From positions 1 to 64,000 of the IMG/VR virus record IMGVR_UViG_3300044922_000290: a stretch of 64,000 bases of DNA; one strand, 5' to 3'. This stretch comes from a virus. Below the pieces are notes generated by a model. It made no database searches and was not told the DNA's origin. It saw only the letters and a list, made by a program, of their open reading frames with translations. Below, in pieces: positions 29,539 through 38,283 of the stretch; the stretch's first letter is position 1, and the number at the start of each line of letters is the position of its first letter. Both the position numbers and the translations under genes were made by a program.

Positions 29539-29857
29539 AATCTTGCTGTAAGTTATTAGCCAAACAATCTTCAAATACTTTTTGTAGTTGTTCTAGTTTA
29601 GATTTTAACCCAGTAACAGCTTGAAACTTTTTTTCAGAATATTGAGAAACTTTAGAACCATCTGGATTAACTAACACAGAATCAGGCTTATCTTCTTTTT
29701 TTATTTCTTTTTGTAAATTATCAATAGCACCTACTGCCTTAATAAGAATATTAGACCTACGTTCTATTTCCTGATTTACAAAATGGCTTATTAAAGAATC
29801 TTTGATTACTTCTGATTGTGTAGCCAATTTCTCTGCCACAGCTAGTTTAACATCCAT
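29474..29857 (-). CDS. Coiled-coil protein, unknown
   Basis: This 127-residue protein is helical and charged (VGAIDNLQKEIKKEDK, LKSKLEQLQKVFEDCL) with a Gly/Ser/Asn-rich tail. ATG and the stop of its neighbour share one base. It sits between the helicase and the Sak4-like ATPase, so it may be a replisome accessory; this is inference from position. Confidence 0.68.
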   Translation of the reverse strand: MDVKLAVAEKLATQSEVIKDSLISHFVNQEIERRSNILIKAVGAIDNLQKEIKKEDKPDSVLVNPDGSKVSQYSEKKFQAVTGLKSKLEQLQKVFEDCLANNLQQDYDKLSGLTSGGKQENSPTSNN

Positions 29858-30120
29858 TATTGAATAAAGTTTACAAAGTTAATTAATTTACCTTTAAGAA
29901 ATTGAATCTCTTCATCTGTCCAAATAGATGTTTCTACTAACTGATTGTTACCTTTACCATCTTTCATCCAATACTTAAGTTTAATACCTAACGTAGTGTT
30001 AAGTACATCAACTGCCTGTAATAGATTTTCAGGTGTGTTTACGTTAGTAAATTTATCCAAACTTGGATCAAATTTTACATTCTCCTGTACTGGTTGTTCT
30101 GTTACTTGTGTTTCTTCCAT
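29857..30120 (-). CDS. Small acidic protein, unknown
   Basis: The 87-residue product begins with a Gln/Val/Pro-rich acidic stretch and continues with two helices. It lies 9 bases downstream of the DnaB-like helicase gene. No family is recognised. Confidence 0.66.
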   Translation of the reverse strand: MEETQVTEQPVQENVKFDPSLDKFTNVNTPENLLQAVDVLNTTLGIKLKYWMKDGKGNNQLVETSIWTDEEIQFLKGKLINFVNFIQ

Positions 30121-30129
30121 TTTTAATTG

Positions 30130-31221
30130 TTATTTATTTGTTAATGATTTTTTCCATTCTTTAAACTTAATATAATTTACTTCTTTTGGAGAAGGTAATT
30201 CAAAGAAATTACAACAATCGCCTACAAATCCTAAATCTAGATTAGTAGAACCTCTACCATTCCTGTTTAAGATTATAGAGAGCTCTCTGTAATTATCTCT
30301 CATTACATCTATGTTATACCCAGCATACTCAGCTAAATTGTATCTTACAGGCGAGAATAGGCCAATTAGCAAATTACAATCTCTGACTGTAGTCTTACAG
30401 TCTGCCAAACCATCTTGTGAAGGTCTTAGCTTTTCTACAATACTATCACCTTTAAAAGTAAACTGCTGCTGTTCTTGTGAACCTACTTGTTGCTGTATAT
30501 TAACTACTGTATAACCAAAATTATCTCTCATCTTTAACCCATAATTACTACTATAATCCTGCATAGCATCTCTTAGTGTACCCCCATTTTCTGTCCCTAA
30601 CAAACTTAAATGGTCAGTAATTACTATTACATATTCATCAGGATCATTGGGCTTATAAGTATCATAAATAGTAGTTGTAGGATCAACCTTTGAACCTTTG
30701 AAATAAAATGTACCATTTGCTTTTGCATATTCTCTTACATGTTTATAAATCCCTGTAGGATTTTTGATGTGTCCAATAACTTCAACTGTACTTTCAAATA
30801 ATTCAAAATATTCTTTCTCTGCTTCTATCTTTTTAATTACATCTTCATTTATAGTGTAATCTTTAAAGTAAGAATAGAGATTCTCTGGACTTACTGTAAT
30901 ATTATATACTTCATTAAGTCTTTTAGAAATAACTTGTAAACATAATTCCTCTTTACTAATCTCCAAAGAAAAGTAGAATATCTTAAGTTTAATATATGGA
31001 TTCTGTAATTTATACTTAAGTGGTTGATACATAAATAAAAAGTTGGCTATCATTGATTTACCTACCTTTGATGAAGCAGTAACTATAACCATTCTTTTCT
31101 TCTGTATTCCTGGAATTACGCTATTCAGTTTAGGCAAATCTAACCAAGGTATACCTAGTAGTTTACCTGATTCTTTAATCTCCTTATTCTTCTTTATTGT
31201 ATCTACTACTTCTTTAAACAT
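30130..31221 (-). CDS. DnaB-like replicative helicase
   Basis: The 363-residue protein is a RecA-fold helicase of the DnaB type: Walker A TASSKVGKS (48-56), the H1a strand IFYFSLEISKEEL, Walker B YVIVITDHLSLL, the H3 segment VVNIQQQVGS and the C-terminal LNRNGRGSTNLDLGF arginine-finger region. It lacks most of the N-terminal DnaB domain, as in other short phage helicases. It unwinds DNA ahead of the fork with the primase encoded downstream. ATG overlaps the stop of the putative loader upstream. Confidence 0.9.
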   Translation of the reverse strand: MFKEVVDTIKKNKEIKESGKLLGIPWLDLPKLNSVIPGIQKKRMVIVTASSKVGKSMIANFLFMYQPLKYKLQNPYIKLKIFYFSLEISKEELCLQVISKRLNEVYNITVSPENLYSYFKDYTINEDVIKKIEAEKEYFELFESTVEVIGHIKNPTGIYKHVREYAKANGTFYFKGSKVDPTTTIYDTYKPNDPDEYVIVITDHLSLLGTENGGTLRDAMQDYSSNYGLKMRDNFGYTVVNIQQQVGSQEQQQFTFKGDSIVEKLRPSQDGLADCKTTVRDCNLLIGLFSPVRYNLAEYAGYNIDVMRDNYRELSIILNRNGRGSTNLDLGFVGDCCNFFELPSPKEVNYIKFKEWKKSLTNK

Positions 31222-31730
31222 TATAGTCTGTCTTCTTCTACTTTATTAACAATAATATCATCTAAATACTTCTCATAAGTCCTTCTATTAAGCCAAGTAT
31301 TTACATCTTGCATAAAAGGTAAACTGTTACCAGCTCTTCTATAATCTAACTCTCTATCTAAAGCAGCTATTACTGTATCTTTATCAGCAGGAAGCTTTTC
31401 AAACTTCTTTCTGCATTCTTCAGCTTCTTTAGTATCTAGTCCTTTAGATTTAAGTATTCTATAACCTGGCCCTCTACCATTAGGTACTTTAATAGGATAT
31501 TTAGTCCAGAATAAAGCAAACTTATCTCCTTTATCAAAGAATAGGTCTAAAGCTTTTTCACGAAGAATTATTCCTTCAGTAAGTACCTTTATGTAACCTT
31601 TTTCTTCTAATCTTGAACTAGACCAATCTAATACATATCCTTCTGTATCTTGATTGTTAGCTCTCAAAAAGAGATAAGAATAGTCATCAGGACTTATTCC
31701 TAAGTCTCTTACTTTATGTAATATGTCCAT
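31221..31730 (-). CDS. Putative helicase loader / replication organiser
   Basis: The 169-residue protein has an N-terminal winged-helix-like half (SSSRLEEKGYIKVLTEG) and a C-terminal part with FALFWTKYPIKVPNGRG, resembling the FWxxYPxK segment shared by many phage replication initiators and DnaD-like proteins. Its stop overlaps the helicase ATG, a position typical of loaders. The role is inferred from context plus this motif. Confidence 0.6.
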   Translation of the reverse strand: MDILHKVRDLGISPDDYSYLFLRANNQDTEGYVLDWSSSRLEEKGYIKVLTEGIILREKALDLFFDKGDKFALFWTKYPIKVPNGRGPGYRILKSKGLDTKEAEECRKKFEKLPADKDTVIAALDRELDYRRAGNSLPFMQDVNTWLNRRTYEKYLDDIIVNKVEEDRL

Positions 31731-31732
31731 AT

Positions 31733-32044
31733 TTACTTACTTTTAAGATAACTTACAACACATTGCCATACTGCTAAGATAGGATTGTCGTTAGAGGCTT
31801 GTTCTGAATTGGTTTGGTCGTCAAGCATTGAAAAGTCCCATTTGCCCTTAACTATGCTGCCAAAGAAATGACTTGGCGCAAAATGACAACAACTGCTGTT
31901 CTCGTCAAGTATCTTCATTAAGACAGGCATTAGCCTATCCCAACTTTCGTGATATTTTGGCAAAACTCCCCTGTGTTTTATTTCAGGATTTAATCCCTCG
32001 TATTGAAGGATTAATTTATTACCCTCAATTATTTGTTGTTCCAT
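31733..32044 (-). CDS. Conserved small protein of Bacteroidota phages and plasmids
   Basis: The ATG at 32044 overlaps the preceding TGA as TGATG and is preferred to the TTG at 32047. The 103-residue product has NKLILQYEGL and YHESWDRLMPVLMKI, a pattern that recurs in Bacteroidota mobile elements; its function is not established. Confidence 0.7.
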   Translation of the reverse strand: MEQQIIEGNKLILQYEGLNPEIKHRGVLPKYHESWDRLMPVLMKILDENSSCCHFAPSHFFGSIVKGKWDFSMLDDQTNSEQASNDNPILAVWQCVVSYLKSK

Positions 32045-32247
32045 CAAAATAAATCTTTTTTCTTTTTAAATAAATCCTTGAAATAGAACTTACCTATATT
32101 ATAACCTACATATACATTAGGTATCTTGTCGTATCTTTTCAGATATTTGACATAAATACCACCTTCATCTTTACCTATTTCGTATATCCAAAAGTGCCAT
32201 TCTTTCCATAGCAAATATACAAAAATTGCTCCTACTATCCAAATCAT
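32044..32247 (-). CDS. Small membrane-anchored protein
   Basis: The 67-residue product begins with a membrane helix (MIWIVGAIFVYLLW) followed by a basic cytoplasmic-like tail ending in KKKKDLF. It overlaps the DnaA-like gene end by 4 bases. Function is unknown. Confidence 0.65.
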   Translation of the reverse strand: MIWIVGAIFVYLLWKEWHFWIYEIGKDEGGIYVKYLKRYDKIPNVYVGYNIGKFYFKDLFKKKKDLF

Positions 32248-32669
32248 ACTATCAATTTATCTAATTCATCTAACAACTCTATTGACTTGGTTTCCAATGC
32301 TTTATTAGTAATAAATAAGTTTTCATAAGCTTCCCAAGAATGGTCAGCCAAACAATGAGATTTACCAATTAACCTCATTACTTCATTGTTACTTGAAACT
32401 TTACTTCCAAAAGCATTACCTGCTGGAAGTTGCATTTTAGCTGAAATACCTTTCTTAACTAATAAAGCTCTGAATAACCAAACATATTGTTGTCTTATCT
32501 GTACTACCTCTCTCTTTCTTGTAGAAGATTTCAGAGTATCTATAGAAACATTATTCTTGGCACAAACAAACCTTAATACAGTACTTGCATTAATGTGGCC
32601 TGTCTTTGCACCATAAGTAAAAGAACTTCTATATACATCATTTAACCCTACAAATATCTCATACTTCAT
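32244..32669 (-). CDS. DnaA domain IV-like DNA-binding protein
   Basis: The 141-residue protein resembles the C-terminal DNA-binding domain of DnaA: STRKREVVQIRQQYVWLF matches the basic loop and helix, and LIGKSHCLADHSW matches the IGxxxGxxDHS signature. The ATPase domain is missing. A stand-alone domain of this kind could bind the phage origin or host DnaA boxes. It is three genes upstream of the helicase and next to the polymerase group, which fits a replication role. Confidence 0.68.
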   Translation of the reverse strand: MKYEIFVGLNDVYRSSFTYGAKTGHINASTVLRFVCAKNNVSIDTLKSSTRKREVVQIRQQYVWLFRALLVKKGISAKMQLPAGNAFGSKVSSNNEVMRLIGKSHCLADHSWEAYENLFITNKALETKSIELLDELDKLIV

Positions 32670-32992
32670 ATTTTGCTTAAAATTTCATTAACTTTTTCTT
32701 CATTGCACATATGCCAACAATTTATCATATTTCTTTTTTGGCACTCCAAAGAATAACTATCCTCAATTTGATCCCCAACTCCACCATTAATTATTAAATT
32801 GTAGTTTCCAAAGTACCTGTCTTCTACAGGAATAGGTCTGGGATTTTTAGGGTGGGTTATAAAAGAATACATTCTTTTAAAAATAAATATAGAGTTACCA
32901 TTTAACTCTACGCTAGTTATATAAAACAAAGGCTCATCCTCTAATGGTATACAGCTAGTAAAAGGATAAAAAGTTAAATCTTTGACTGTCAT
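32666..32992 (-). CDS. Protein of unknown function
   Basis: The 108-residue product is beta-rich in the first half (LTFYPFTSCIPLEDEPLFYI) with several His and Cys near the end (CQKRNMINCWHMCNEE). It overlaps both neighbours by 4 bases. No family is recognised. Confidence 0.67.
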   Translation of the reverse strand: MTVKDLTFYPFTSCIPLEDEPLFYITSVELNGNSIFIFKRMYSFITHPKNPRPIPVEDRYFGNYNLIINGGVGDQIEDSYSLECQKRNMINCWHMCNEEKVNEILSKI

Positions 32993-33189
32993 AACCTGTT
33001 ATAAATTAATCTTAAATCTTCTTCATCTTCTTCTACTGTAGGCTCTAATACCTGTTGTAGTTCTTCTTTTGTAACTTCCTTATCAAATACTGTCCTGAAA
33101 TACAAAACCAGAGACTCCACATTATTAGTAATCTCTGGTTTACGTAAACTTGCTAAACTATGTAATGCTAAGATTTCTTCTCTTTGCAT
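32989..33189 (-). CDS. Small acidic protein, unknown
   Basis: The frame opens at a TTG (33213), but the ATG at 33189 is a better start, giving 66 residues and a 22-base overlap. The C-terminus is highly acidic (VEEDEEDLRL). Function is unknown. Confidence 0.62.
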   Translation of the reverse strand: MQREEILALHSLASLRKPEITNNVESLVLYFRTVFDKEVTKEELQQVLEPTVEEDEEDLRLIYNRL

Positions 33190-33665
33190 ATTTCTATTAA
33201 TTTTACTAAACAAGCTAATTGAGCTTCTTCGTAAGTTTTAAGAGTATCACTCTCTAAACAATCTAATTCTCCTTCCTTTTTTGGATTATTTAAATTATTA
33301 ATAGAAAACCTATAATCACGATATACATTAGCCCAATAAACTGAGTTTTCTAATTTATATTTTTTTCTAAAGAAATCAAACGCTTGTTGCCAAAGTGGTG
33401 CAGCAGTAAAAGGATTATCTAAAAAGAATTTCAACAACATAGGATTATGTGCAGCCTGAAAATTTGCAGGATTGTTCAAATCACTATTATAAATCCACTC
33501 TTTAGTATCTTCTATATAAGGAAGATTATCTGCATACTCGCTTTTAGGGTAGTCAAAAGGATTTCTTAGTCTTCCTTCATTATCATAGGTAGTAAAACAA
33601 GGTTCGTTAAAACCTAATTCTTTTAAAGCTACTGCAATCTCATAAGGTACAAAATTATTTTCCAT
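33168..33665 (-). CDS. Conserved Bacteroidota phage protein, unknown
   Basis: The 165-residue protein begins VPYEIAVALKELGFNEPCF and has APLWQQAFDFFRKKY, a recurrent pattern in phages and plasmids of Bacteroidota with no assigned function. It starts inside the end of the 41-residue zinc-ribbon-like gene (11-base overlap). Confidence 0.7.
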   Translation of the reverse strand: MENNFVPYEIAVALKELGFNEPCFTTYDNEGRLRNPFDYPKSEYADNLPYIEDTKEWIYNSDLNNPANFQAAHNPMLLKFFLDNPFTAAPLWQQAFDFFRKKYKLENSVYWANVYRDYRFSINNLNNPKKEGELDCLESDTLKTYEEAQLACLVKLIEICKEKKS

Positions 33666-33780
33666 TAACTACAGGTTTAGGTGTACATACATGACCATCA
33701 CTCCATTTAATACCTGGAGGAGGAGTTGTTTCTGGTGAAGTATATTTAGTACCACAACCACTACATATAAATTGATTCAT
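33655..33780 (-). CDS. 41-residue zinc-ribbon-like peptide
   Basis: An ATG at 33780 opens a 41-codon frame ending in TAA (33655-33657), overlapping the next ATG by 11 bases. The product starts MNQFICSGCGTKYTS, with a CxxC knuckle and a third Cys near residue 32. It closes an otherwise empty gap in a tightly tiled operon, which supports it. Confidence 0.52.
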   Translation of the reverse strand: MNQFICSGCGTKYTSPETTPPPGIKWSDGHVCTPKPVVNGK

Positions 33781-33791
33781 ATTATTAGTTT

Positions 33792-34034
33792 TTAAAATTC
33801 ATATTCAGGTTTCCACGTATAAGAATGTAACTTATAATCTCTACCAAACTTACTTGGCATATCCTTACTTATAAATACAGGCTCTTTCAATTCTTCAGGA
33901 GGATAAGTAGATACACCTTTCTCACCTACTACATTAACTTGTAAAGTAGTATTGTTTTTAATAGCATCTTCTACATCATAACTACGAATATCTATACAAC
34001 CTCTAAATATCTTTTTTACTGTTAATGTTTTCAT
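33792..34034 (-). CDS. Small protein, unknown
   Basis: A GTG at 34043 is possible, but the ATG at 34034 lies just after the upstream stop (34036-34038) and is preferred, giving 80 residues. The product is beta-rich (KTLTVKKIFRGCIDI). Function is unknown. Confidence 0.65.
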   Translation of the reverse strand: MKTLTVKKIFRGCIDIRSYDVEDAIKNNTTLQVNVVGEKGVSTYPPEELKEPVFISKDMPSKFGRDYKLHSYTWKPEYEF

Positions 34035-34035
34035 A

Positions 34036-34332
34036 TTATTCACTTAACCATTTAAATAATTCTTTGTATGTATCAAATTCGTATACTTTAACTTCTGAGT
34101 TAACTAAAGAAGTTACTAATTCAGAAAGAGATTCAGTAGTTTCTGCGTAGTAACCATTACCCGCTGTAACCCCATATGTACATAAAACTATATAATCTCC
34201 TGACTCATATTCACTTCTGGTTATAAACCCCCTATCTCCAGCATTATCAAGAACTCCATAATATTTATTTGGAGAAACTTTTGAAGCTTCTATTGTTTTT
34301 AGTTTAGTTTTTACTGTTATTACTTCTTTCAT
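34036..34332 (-). CDS. Small beta-rich protein, unknown
   Basis: The 98-residue product (NKYYGVLDNAGDRGFITRSE, DYIVLCTYGVTAGNG) looks like a compact beta fold. It lies one base downstream of the SF2 helicase gene. No family is recognised. Confidence 0.67.
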   Translation of the reverse strand: MKEVITVKTKLKTIEASKVSPNKYYGVLDNAGDRGFITRSEYESGDYIVLCTYGVTAGNGYYAETTESLSELVTSLVNSEVKVYEFDTYKELFKWLSE

Positions 34333-34333
34333 T

Positions 34334-35362
34334 TTAGATATATTTTATACGTTTTGAATCTACCCCCTGAAGGGCGCTAGCTAACCAAACTTCATCTTGA
34401 GTATCTTTAGCTACTGTAATGTAAATCTGAGCTTTCTTATCTCCTTCAAGATTACAAGTCCTTAGTATTTTCTGTACTTGCAATTCTTCATTAGATTGTA
34501 TTTGGTGTATTACAGCATGTTTTAGTCCTACTCCTGTAAAACCCATACTCAACATGCCAATACAACTTAGTTTATTTACTTTCTTTTTTTGAAATAACTC
34601 TAAACTATCTTCTTTAGATTTACTATGATAAGAATGTTTACAGAGTTTATCAGCTACTTCAGTTAGTGTAGTAAATACTAATACTCTCTTTAAAGGCTTT
34701 ATAAGGTTCTGTGCTGCTTTTAATTTACTTTCTAATCTATAGATATACTGAGCTCTTTTTAATGCAGCATTGTTCTTTACATGCACATATTTAGCATCAG
34801 AGAATGATAGCATTTTAAAGTATTCAAAAGTTTTAGTAAGTTTATTGTAAGCTGTTCTTTCTTCAGGAGTTAATGTAACTTCTTTTATGAATATTTCATA
34901 GTCACTTATAATGTTGTGGTCTATGGCTTGCTCTATACTATAATCATACTTAACAGTTAGCCCTAGTTCTTGCCTTATTTTCTGTTTATTCTTATTACCC
35001 AAAGTACCTGTTGCACCAACAATTCTCTTTGGTTTTCTACTTTTAATGACTTTATACTGATTATCTGAAATCTGATGGCACTCATCTATTATGAGTAAAT
35101 CTAAATCCATTGGAAGCTCTTCTGAAGACCTTATATTAAGTAATGTAGGAGTAAATCCTAAATCCCATTTAAGTATTTCAGCTCTCCAGGAATCTAAGAT
35201 AGAATTAAAAGGAGCTACAACAGCTATCTTTTTATCTTCTTTACCTCGTATAGAATCTATTAAAAGCTTTGTCTTTCCTACTCTACAAGCTACTACTATC
35301 AAACAATTATAATTATTATCTTTAATAGCCTGAACAGCTTCTGCTTGAATTTTATTCCTCAT
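34334..35362 (-). CDS. SF2 DEAD/DEAH-type helicase
   Basis: The 342-residue protein has motif I ACRVGKT (25-31), motif Ia VVAPFNSI, motif II DECH (93-96), motif III GATGT and the second-lobe segments VLVFTTLTEVADKL, MGFTGVGL and QVQKILRTC. This is a short SF2 helicase like phage UvsW-type enzymes and the SNF2-like helicase of crAss-like phages. It may remodel branched intermediates in replication or recombination. It lies between the 59-residue gene and a small beta protein. Confidence 0.87.
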   Translation of the reverse strand: MRNKIQAEAVQAIKDNNYNCLIVVACRVGKTKLLIDSIRGKEDKKIAVVAPFNSILDSWRAEILKWDLGFTPTLLNIRSSEELPMDLDLLIIDECHQISDNQYKVIKSRKPKRIVGATGTLGNKNKQKIRQELGLTVKYDYSIEQAIDHNIISDYEIFIKEVTLTPEERTAYNKLTKTFEYFKMLSFSDAKYVHVKNNAALKRAQYIYRLESKLKAAQNLIKPLKRVLVFTTLTEVADKLCKHSYHSKSKEDSLELFQKKKVNKLSCIGMLSMGFTGVGLKHAVIHQIQSNEELQVQKILRTCNLEGDKKAQIYITVAKDTQDEVWLASALQGVDSKRIKYI

Positions 35363-35365
35363 TTC

Positions 35366-35545
35366 CTAAACTACAGTGTTTTGCTTTATTTTTTCTTTTT
35401 TATATTCATACCTACTACACTCAAGCCAATTATCTGTTATATTTTCTTTTCCATTCAAGGTTTTATATAATCTAACAGTTGGGCAAGGATTAGGTTTTTC
35501 TTTGATTATTTCACAAAGAGGTTGATTGTCTTTTATTGTACTCAT
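35366..35545 (-). CDS. 59-residue protein, unknown
   Basis: An ATG at 35545 opens a 59-codon frame to a TAG at 35366-35368. It fills the gap between the polymerase stop (35552) and the SF2 helicase ATG (35362). The product has three cysteines (DNQPLCEII, PNPCPT, WLECSRYEYKK). Exact tiling supports it; function is unknown. Confidence 0.58.
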   Translation of the reverse strand: MSTIKDNQPLCEIIKEKPNPCPTVRLYKTLNGKENITDNWLECSRYEYKKEKIKQNTVV

Positions 35546-35551
35546 GTTTAG

Positions 35552-37387
35552 TTATTTTTCCCAGTAGTCCGAAATCTTGCAATCTACTTCAAAGGGTACA
35601 TTTTTTACAATTGCTTCAGCAGCTTCAATCATTAACTTATTAAGAACTTCTTTCCATTCTTCTGCTTTTTCTGCAATAACTTCTGTTTGTATCTCATCAT
35701 AAACAGATAGCAATATATAAGCTGGGTAGTTGTTACTATCTATATATTCCTGTATTTTTATTAAAGCAAGTTTGATAGCATCCGCATTTGCACCTTGGAT
35801 AGGTGTGTTCATTGATGCTCTTTCTATTTCACCTTGCCTTGTAAAGTTATTTTTATCTTGCCAGCCTTCAAACCACCTTACTCTTCTAAATGGAGCAGGA
35901 GTTCTTATGTAACCTCTTGTTTTACCAAGAGTACCTAGCATTTTAAGAAATTTATCTACACCAGGAACAATCTTAAAAAACTTTTTAATAATCTTATCAG
36001 CTTGGTCTACAGATATTTGCATAGTATCTGCCAACTTAAATTTTGACATGCCATATGCTAATCCAAAGTTTACAGTCTTCTGCACATCTCTGTATGTAAC
36101 ACCAGGTTTAAAAGGAGTTTCTTTCTTTACATCAGTAATAGGTATATCAAAAGTAGCTGCACAAAGAACACTATGTAAATCTTCTTTATTCTTAAAAGAG
36201 TTAACCCATAAAGGGTCTTCACTAAATTCAGCTATAATTCTTAATTCGGCTCCTGAGAAATCTCCACCAACTATTTTATACCCGTCTCTAGGTATAAAGC
36301 AACTTCTAATCTTTTTTGCTAATTCTCCTTTACTTGGTATTTGATTAAGATTAGGCTCACTTACTGAAATTCTGCCAGTTGATAGAAGTTGCCATATGTT
36401 ACAATGTATTCTACCTGTCTTTTTGTTTATAAACTTAAGAAAATCTCTACCAAAAGAAGAAGCCAGCTTATTGTTTTTGTTGTATTCAATAAGCTTTGCT
36501 ATAATAGGATGATTACTTTTATTTGTTTGTAAAAACCTATCACCTGTTGTATCAGTAGCAAAGCCTAACTTTCTTACTATTTCTAGTTTCTGCTTTGCTG
36601 AAGCCCAATTTATATCAAGTGTCCTTTCTTCAAAGCCAAATAAGTTACCTTGAGTATATCTAGGTACATAAGATTTAAGTTTTGGTTCAGCCATAAGTAA
36701 AGTATCTAATTCTTCCTCACCTTGTTTAGTAAGAGCTTCAGTTACTTCACATACTTCCAGCCATTTCTTTTCATCTAACCTAATTCCGTTAAATTCTAAC
36801 TTGGCAAACACTTTAGTAACTTCATTTTCTAGCCATACAAGATTGCCTAAATCCCATTTTTCTAGTTCTACAAGTTGTTTATCTCTAATATCTTGTAACA
36901 AGAGAACATCTTTAGCTGCATATTCTATTACCCTATCACTAAGTTTCTCTGAATGTATTACACCTCGTATAGATTTATCTAATACAGTTGTAGTATATTT
37001 TAAAGCTAATGCAGCTAATCCTAATGCTCTATCTTCTATACCTGTTGTAAGTATACATTCAGCCAGGAATGTATCGTAGAGTATTGTAGGATATATACCA
37101 ACGCTATAAAAGAATTTTAAATCATACTTGGCATTTTGTAGAAGTAAGAACTTGTTTTCTAACAGGTCTTTAAACAACCTAATATCATTACAAGTACAAT
37201 CTATGACATATTGATTATATCTATCACCCAACTGTAAAGTAAGTACATAGCCATCTATAAATCCACCTACAGTTTCTGTGTCAACTTGTACTTCAAACTT
37301 ATCCTCAAAATAATCCAATACATCTTGACAAGTAGCTAATTTATAGGTATCTGTATCAAACAATCTATTACTTACTAAGTATATCAT
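35552..37387 (-). CDS. DNA polymerase, family A
   Basis: The frame reaches a TTG at 37468, but the ATG at 37387 overlaps the TGA of the upstream gene (ATGA) and gives 611 residues. A 3'-5' exonuclease domain is marked by VQVDTETVGGF (Asp36, Glu38). Polymerase motif A is GGDFSGAELR (near 376), motif B is KTVNFGLAYG (near 437-446) and motif C is YDEI (near 561). No 5'-3' exonuclease is present. This is the replicative polymerase; crAss-like phages use either family A or B, so this places the phage in the family A group. Confidence 0.95.
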   Translation of the reverse strand: MIYLVSNRLFDTDTYKLATCQDVLDYFEDKFEVQVDTETVGGFIDGYVLTLQLGDRYNQYVIDCTCNDIRLFKDLLENKFLLLQNAKYDLKFFYSVGIYPTILYDTFLAECILTTGIEDRALGLAALALKYTTTVLDKSIRGVIHSEKLSDRVIEYAAKDVLLLQDIRDKQLVELEKWDLGNLVWLENEVTKVFAKLEFNGIRLDEKKWLEVCEVTEALTKQGEEELDTLLMAEPKLKSYVPRYTQGNLFGFEERTLDINWASAKQKLEIVRKLGFATDTTGDRFLQTNKSNHPIIAKLIEYNKNNKLASSFGRDFLKFINKKTGRIHCNIWQLLSTGRISVSEPNLNQIPSKGELAKKIRSCFIPRDGYKIVGGDFSGAELRIIAEFSEDPLWVNSFKNKEDLHSVLCAATFDIPITDVKKETPFKPGVTYRDVQKTVNFGLAYGMSKFKLADTMQISVDQADKIIKKFFKIVPGVDKFLKMLGTLGKTRGYIRTPAPFRRVRWFEGWQDKNNFTRQGEIERASMNTPIQGANADAIKLALIKIQEYIDSNNYPAYILLSVYDEIQTEVIAEKAEEWKEVLNKLMIEAAEAIVKNVPFEVDCKISDYWEK

Positions 37388-37584
37388 ACACTTCCATTTA
37401 TTATATAAGGTATAGCAGCAGCAAGAAAAGTTCCTAAAATGACTACTATTATAGCTCCTGCTGACCAAGATAATATAGCATCATCAGTAGCAAACCAAGA
37501 CCGCATTACAAACCTACCTATCCAATAAGGTACAAATATAATAGCAGCTATACTGACTATTACAATTATCGTTCTTTCTATCAT
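37384..37584 (-). CDS. Small two-helix membrane protein
   Basis: The ATG at 37584 overlaps the upstream TGA (ATGA), and the stop overlaps the polymerase ATG the same way; a farther ATG lies at 37596. Two hydrophobic helices (RTIIVIVSIAAIIFVPYW and GAIIVVILGTFLAAAIPYI) flank an aromatic stretch. It is translated with the polymerase; its role is unknown. Confidence 0.65.
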   Translation of the reverse strand: MIERTIIVIVSIAAIIFVPYWIGRFVMRSWFATDDAILSWSAGAIIVVILGTFLAAAIPYIINGSV

Positions 37585-37850
37585 AACTTTAAACATTTAT
37601 TACAGTAATACTTTTCTCCTTCTTCTAATGGTTCCCCATTAAACCTTTTACTACACCATTCGCATTGTAAAGGCTTTAATTTGATTCCAAGATGTTCTTC
37701 AGTATTCTTATCCCAATGTTCCAATAAAGTCTTTCTAAGCTCTTGTATTTGCCTTACAATTAATAATTCAGAAGGAGTAAAGCTAGACATATTAAATGTT
37801 AATCCAGATACTCTAGCTTTAGACCAATTTCTTTCTCTTGCTTTACTCAT
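37581..37850 (-). CDS. Zinc-ribbon protein
   Basis: The product contains two CxxC knuckles (CEWCSKRF and YYCNKCLKL), a likely zinc ribbon at the C-terminus, after a basic N-terminus and a helix (SELLIVRQIQELRKTLLEHW). ATGs at 37850 and 37865 are both possible; I chose 37850 because it leaves only an 8-base overlap. It may bind nucleic acid. Confidence 0.65.
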   Translation of the reverse strand: MSKARERNWSKARVSGLTFNMSSFTPSELLIVRQIQELRKTLLEHWDKNTEEHLGIKLKPLQCEWCSKRFNGEPLEEGEKYYCNKCLKL

Positions 37851-38007
37851 CTTTAAGCATTTCATCAAAACCTACTCCACCATTACCTTTCCACCAAGTT
37901 TCTTCTAATTTCTTTTTAACAAGAGTTCTTAGACTTTCCATAGTATGGTCATGTGCAATTAATTCCTTAACTGCATTAAGTATTTCTTCAGTTGTTTTTT
38001 CTATCAT
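37843..38007 (-). CDS. 54-residue protein, unknown
   Basis: The ATG at 38007 is preceded by AGAAGAG and overlaps the TGA of the micro-membrane-protein frame (ATGA). Earlier in-frame starts would overlap that gene fully. The product is helical and acidic (KTTEEILNAVKELIAHDH) and ends in WWKGNGGVGFDEMLKDE. Function is unknown. Confidence 0.6.
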   Translation of the reverse strand: MIEKTTEEILNAVKELIAHDHTMESLRTLVKKKLEETWWKGNGGVGFDEMLKDE

Positions 38008-38087
38008 TTCTCTTCTTTTAAAATTATAAATATTGTAGGTAATACTACAAATATAAATATACAAGCACCTAGTAGTAGTATTTTCAT
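38004..38087 (-). CDS. 27-residue single-span membrane peptide
   Basis: An ATG at 38087 opens a 27-codon frame, a single hydrophobic helix (ILLLGACIFIFVVLPTIF) with a Lys/Glu end, closing in TGA that overlaps the next ATG (ATGA). The tiling and membrane character argue for a real micro-protein. Confidence 0.45.
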   Translation of the reverse strand: MKILLLGACIFIFVVLPTIFIILKEEK

Positions 38088-38089
38088 TC

Positions 38090-38281
38090 TTAAACTTTAT
38101 TTAACTGTGACTCTTTGTCCATTGTGCTATTGTAACTTTTAACAAGTTTTTCAGCAAATTGTAAATCTGTTGTTGTTAAAATTAAGTTTCTATTTTGCAA
38201 AATTTCTCCTCTGTGTATTTCATATTGTGTCGGATACTTACGTTTAAGTAAGATAAGAATATCTTTAGTGTGCGGTTGCAT
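38090..38281 (-). CDS. 63-residue basic protein, unknown
   Basis: The product (MQPHTKDILILLKRKYPTQY...) is basic and helical. It lies 2 bases after the end of the membrane-protein gene upstream. No family is recognised. Confidence 0.62.
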   Translation of the reverse strand: MQPHTKDILILLKRKYPTQYEIHRGEILQNRNLILTTTDLQFAEKLVKSYNSTMDKESQLNKV

Positions 38282-38283
38282 TG

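Noticed and set aside
37387-37468. N-terminal extension of DNA polymerase from TTG at 37468
   Set aside because: It would overlap the membrane-protein gene by 85 bases and gives an unlikely Cys-rich start; the ATG at 37387 has an ATGA junction.
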